From Planctomycetota bacterium (GTDB lineage Bacteria; Planctomycetota; Planctomycetia; Pirellulales; Pirellulaceae): a DNA stretch of 8,732 bases. The notes below the pieces were generated by a model. It did no database searches. It worked only from the letters and a program-made list of their open reading frames with translations, and was not told the DNA's origin. Where the stretch lies: assembly GCA_026692885.1 (NCBI GenBank), contig JAPLNJ010000919.1, forward strand, positions 1-8,732. The letters run 5' to 3'. Position numbers and translations under genes: made by a program. Positions 8,001 to 8,732 of this stretch are shown here, piece after piece; within the stretch, counting starts at the first letter, position 1, and every line of letters starts with the position of its first letter.

Positions 8001-8128
8001 AACGGTTGGCCGCCGAGGACCAGGCCAACATCACCGCCTGGCTCCGCCAGCAATCCGAACAGGCCAAAGCCAAGCCGTCGGACGGCACGTCGCCTACCGG
8101 CTCGCGCGCCACCAGTTCTGGCCCCTGA
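5081..8128 (+). CDS. HzsA-like dihaem beta-propeller protein
   Basis: The 1015-residue protein is related to the hydrazine synthase alpha subunit but occurs here outside an hzs cluster. In order: a signal peptide (MKKLVVLLLLIAVAVPTLAA, 1-20); a galactose-binding/PA14-like domain (about 80-190, with SPILMWCNGEPVF and LKEGHNTLLMKVY); a helical link; a TolB-like beta-propeller (about 308-625, blades with DPDVSYDGQRVLFAW, ACYLPDGDIIFNS, PTVTPDGRILYTRW); an HZS-alpha-like domain (about 640-790, with RGTIKTLRVIAIEF) ending in CVGCH (783-787); and a C-terminal cytochrome domain with CIRCH (835-839) after REVQPILDQH, closing with LDKLAAWIDLSVPF. A Gly/Asn-rich loop (about 706-714) lies in the HZS-alpha part. 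The residue four after the first haem His is Asn791. Weak GAGG (5067-5070) precedes the ATG; the 33-bp gap puts it in the cytochrome operon. It is likely periplasmic. Family and haems are firm; the reaction is unknown. Confidence 0.85.
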   Translation: MKKLVVLLLLIAVAVPTLAADDIYQKQASWAESMTATRRHVTQLQLKDLKPGGWHQSEALPAKSLADKLFPDDKVDLQTKDDEKRPVLRSQNHWKDGHVIGLGNRPQTVRYLYREIRSAQAAAEEIKLACDSPILMWCNGEPVFAGDGTRPFKPAQETVRINLKEGHNTLLMKVYTEKGESRFWFEMPGASMDRLAVWEDLYRKFWDDFAETDWFLQDNPHRQPEKNDFDARRDFGWYFESGRDAQPEQELIRRVLAELGDAGRDFAARLETLAKAPVSAADPAWLTLYADACRVRRQQRLEPLLARSPRIVFTKHYTLGGSHYAYTEGQSDAQSERHFVPRAALCLLTWDGREIREETLLDDPHGVIRDPDVSYDGQRVLFAWKKSDREDDYHLYEMDIATRQIRQLTQGLGVADYEACYLPDGDIIFNSTRCVQTVDCWWTEVSNLYRCDRDGQFLRRLNFDQVHDNFPTVTPDGRILYTRWEYNDRGQVYPQPLLQMNPDGTAQSDFYGGNSWFPTTILHARGIPGTQKVLAIATGHHSRQTGKLIVIDPAKGRQENAGVQLMAPVRDTPAVKVDAYGQDGELFQYPYPLSENAYLVTYHPVGWRWTTGGFGPRFGLYFMTSDGRRERLVSDPQVPCSQPVPLWPRDAARPRPSQVDYRQTTGDCYVQDVYAGLGIAGVERGTIKTLRVIAIEFRAAGVGSNGNGGPGGGAMVSTPVAIGNGAWDPKVILGDVPVHEDGSAFFRVPARRPVYFQLLDGQGRLVQTMRSWATLQPGEHAACVGCHEDKNSTPVIDVPLTAALRRGPQDPQPFYGPTRGFSFRREVQPILDQHCIRCHTGEPGKEIDLTSRPVQDQRAQRTWTASYLALTHARPDDAATAGGWRGNPDHPVLNWVSAQSAPPMLPPYSAGANRSKLIELLDKGHEDVKLSRAELDKLAAWIDLSVPFCADYLEANSWSPQDLEKYQRYATKRERLAAEDQANITAWLRQQSEQAKAKPSDGTSPTGSRATSSGP

Positions 8129-8157
8129 CGGAGCGGCTGTAAGTTTTTCGATTTCCC

Positions 8158-8235
8158 GTAGCATGGCTCTCCAGAGCCGTGCAGATTTCCACGCGATTTC
8201 GCGACGAACTGCACGGCTCTGGAGCGCCATGCTAC
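8158..8235. repeat. Palindromic element with 27-bp arms
   Basis: Arms 8158-8184 and 8209-8235 are reverse complements at 26 of 27 positions; the left arm starts GTAGCATGGC and ends CCGTGCAG. The 24-nt loop contains its own short palindrome, CGCGA-TT-TCGCG (8192-8203). It begins 30 nt after the operon stop and could form a strong RNA hairpin that ends or protects the transcript, though no T-tract follows. From memory, similar GTAGCATGG-type palindromes are dispersed in planctomycete genomes, so this is probably one copy of a REP-like family. Confidence 0.85.
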
Positions 8236-8309
8236 AACTAGCACCAAACGGTTTCTTGGGGTTGGCGTGTCGAGCATGAGGTTTTATGGTTCTGTGAATT
8301 GGATGCCAC

Positions 8310-8394
8310 GGGCTTGCCCCGTGGAGGTCCACGTTCGCAGCTACACGAGGCTTGTGTGTGTAGCGACGAACGTAAGCATTCCCCGGGCAAGCCC
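8310..8394. repeat. Second palindromic element with outer and inner arms
   Basis: The outer arms GGGCTTGCCC (8310-8319) and GGGCAAGCCC (8385-8394) pair perfectly. ACGTTCG (8331-8337) pairs with CGAACGT (8367-8373), and the inner arms GCTACAC (8340-8346) and GTGTAGC (8358-8364) pair perfectly. The stretches between them are less well matched. The left arm can also form a local hairpin, CCACGGG with CCCGTGG. It looks like a different repeat type from the element at 8158. No gene is seen between 8236 and 8309. Confidence 0.65.
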
Positions 8395-8408
8395 TCGTCG
8401 TTATACAC

Positions 8409-8481
8409 AAGTTTTCGCTCTGATAAGGGCAGCCACATAGCAGCTTAAGTTTTCGCCCCGATAGGGGCAGCCACATAACAG
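8409..8481. repeat. Two tandem copies of a 35-bp unit
   Basis: Copies at 8409-8443 and 8447-8481 match at 31 of 35 positions, with a period of 38 bp. Both begin AAGTTTTCGC and contain GGGCAGCCACATA. The second copy carries a clean hairpin, GCCCC-GATA-GGGGC (8455-8468); the first has a decayed version of it. The second copy also forms the left edge of the large nested palindrome that follows. Confidence 0.75.
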
Positions 8482-8732
8482 CCCAGGGCAGAGCGGAGCG
8501 GCGACAGCCGCGTAGCGCCGCCCTGGGTTAGGGGAGTATCAGGAACGCCAGCCCTGAAGGGGCGAAACAAGCCTTGGCGCATCTGACGAACGATGCGTGT
8601 GGGATGAACCGATTTGTTTCGCCCTTTCAGGGCTACCGTGCTGAATCGATACCGCACCCAGGGCGTCGCTCTGCGGCTGTCGCCGCGACGCTCTGCCCTG
8701 GGCTGATTTGTTAATGCCCCTTTGGGGCGGAA
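8451..8732. repeat. Large nested palindrome, cut off by the window end
   Basis: Two 50-bp arms, 8479-8528 and 8656-8705, are reverse complements at 45 of 50 positions. Inside them, 21-bp arms 8550-8570 and 8614-8634 (GCCCTGAAGG core) match at 20 of 21. Both pairs share one centre (8592) with equal 21-nt spacers, so they form a single unit; CGCATC (8578-8583) with GATGCG (8592-8597) gives an apical stem. Outside, TTTCGCCCC (8451-8459) mirrors GGGGCGGAA (8724-8732), with GCCCC-N-GGGGC hairpins on both sides. Each 50-bp arm can also fold on itself (CCCAGGGC 8482-8489 with GCCCTGGG 8520-8527; GCGGC-GACA-GCCGC 8498-8511). No coding capacity is seen. It resembles a MITE-like or composite extragenic palindrome and may extend past the window. 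Confidence 0.85.

Noticed and set aside
5081..8128. True hydrazine synthase alpha subunit, meaning an anammox organism
   Set aside because: Only the alpha-like domain plan is shared. No HzsB/HzsC genes are visible, an extra N-terminal galactose-binding-like domain is present, and the haem-ligating Tyr expected at His+4 is Asn. I call it HzsA-like only.
7352..8476. 374-codon open frame on the minus strand
   Set aside because: It overlaps the haem domains of the HzsA-like gene and runs through the palindromic repeats. Its sequence is Arg/Gly-rich without recognisable motifs.
8129..8732. CRISPR array
   Set aside because: The repeats are palindromic, of several types and unevenly spaced. The only tandem pair is separated by 3 bp, without spacers, and no cas gene is present.

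Overview
The window looks like a high-GC bacterial chromosome segment, most likely from the Planctomycetota (Pirellulales-like). The pointers are a large exported beta-propeller/dihaem protein related to hydrazine synthase alpha (HzsA), a Tat-exported aldo/keto reductase, a small multihaem cytochrome, and an intergenic tail packed with palindromic repeats. This assignment rests on gene types and style; no marker gene is present. All genes are on the + strand.

Region 1 (1-3083) holds two genes 25 bp apart. The first is a FadL/OMPP1-type outer-membrane channel whose 5' end lies outside the window. The second is an exported protein with tandem metallo-beta-lactamase (MBL) domains and a C-terminal Ig-like domain. 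It is broken by a one-base (-1) frameshift that falls inside the metal-binding HxHGDH motif of the second MBL domain. The first MBL domain has no HxHxDH motif at all.

Region 2 (3084-3384) is a gap of about 300 bp without a convincing gene. It holds an imperfect long inverted repeat (3113-3139 with 3262-3291), a nested small hairpin, and a possible promoter with a perfect TTGACA box just before the next operon.

Region 3 (3385-8128) is a tight three-gene operon: a Tat-exported aldo/keto-reductase-fold protein that has lost most of the classical catalytic tetrad, a tetrahaem c-type cytochrome whose start overlaps the reductase stop by 8 bases, and, 33 bp further on, a 1015-residue HzsA-like protein (galactose-binding-like domain, beta-propeller, HZS-alpha-like domain with one CxxCH, cytochrome domain with a second CxxCH). 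Six c-type haems are predicted in all. All three proteins carry export signals, so the operon probably encodes a cell-envelope redox module. Its substrate cannot be read from the sequence. It is not a hydrazine synthase in the anammox sense: no HzsB/HzsC genes are visible, and the residue four after the first haem His is Asn, where I recall anammox HzsA having its haem-ligating Tyr.

Region 4 (8129-8732) is a 600-bp non-coding repeat island: a 27-bp-arm inverted repeat right after the operon, a second palindromic element, two tandem copies of a 35-bp unit with a GCCCC/GGGGC hairpin, and a large nested palindrome centred near 8592 that runs to the window end. It resembles a cluster of dispersed extragenic palindromes or MITE-like elements.
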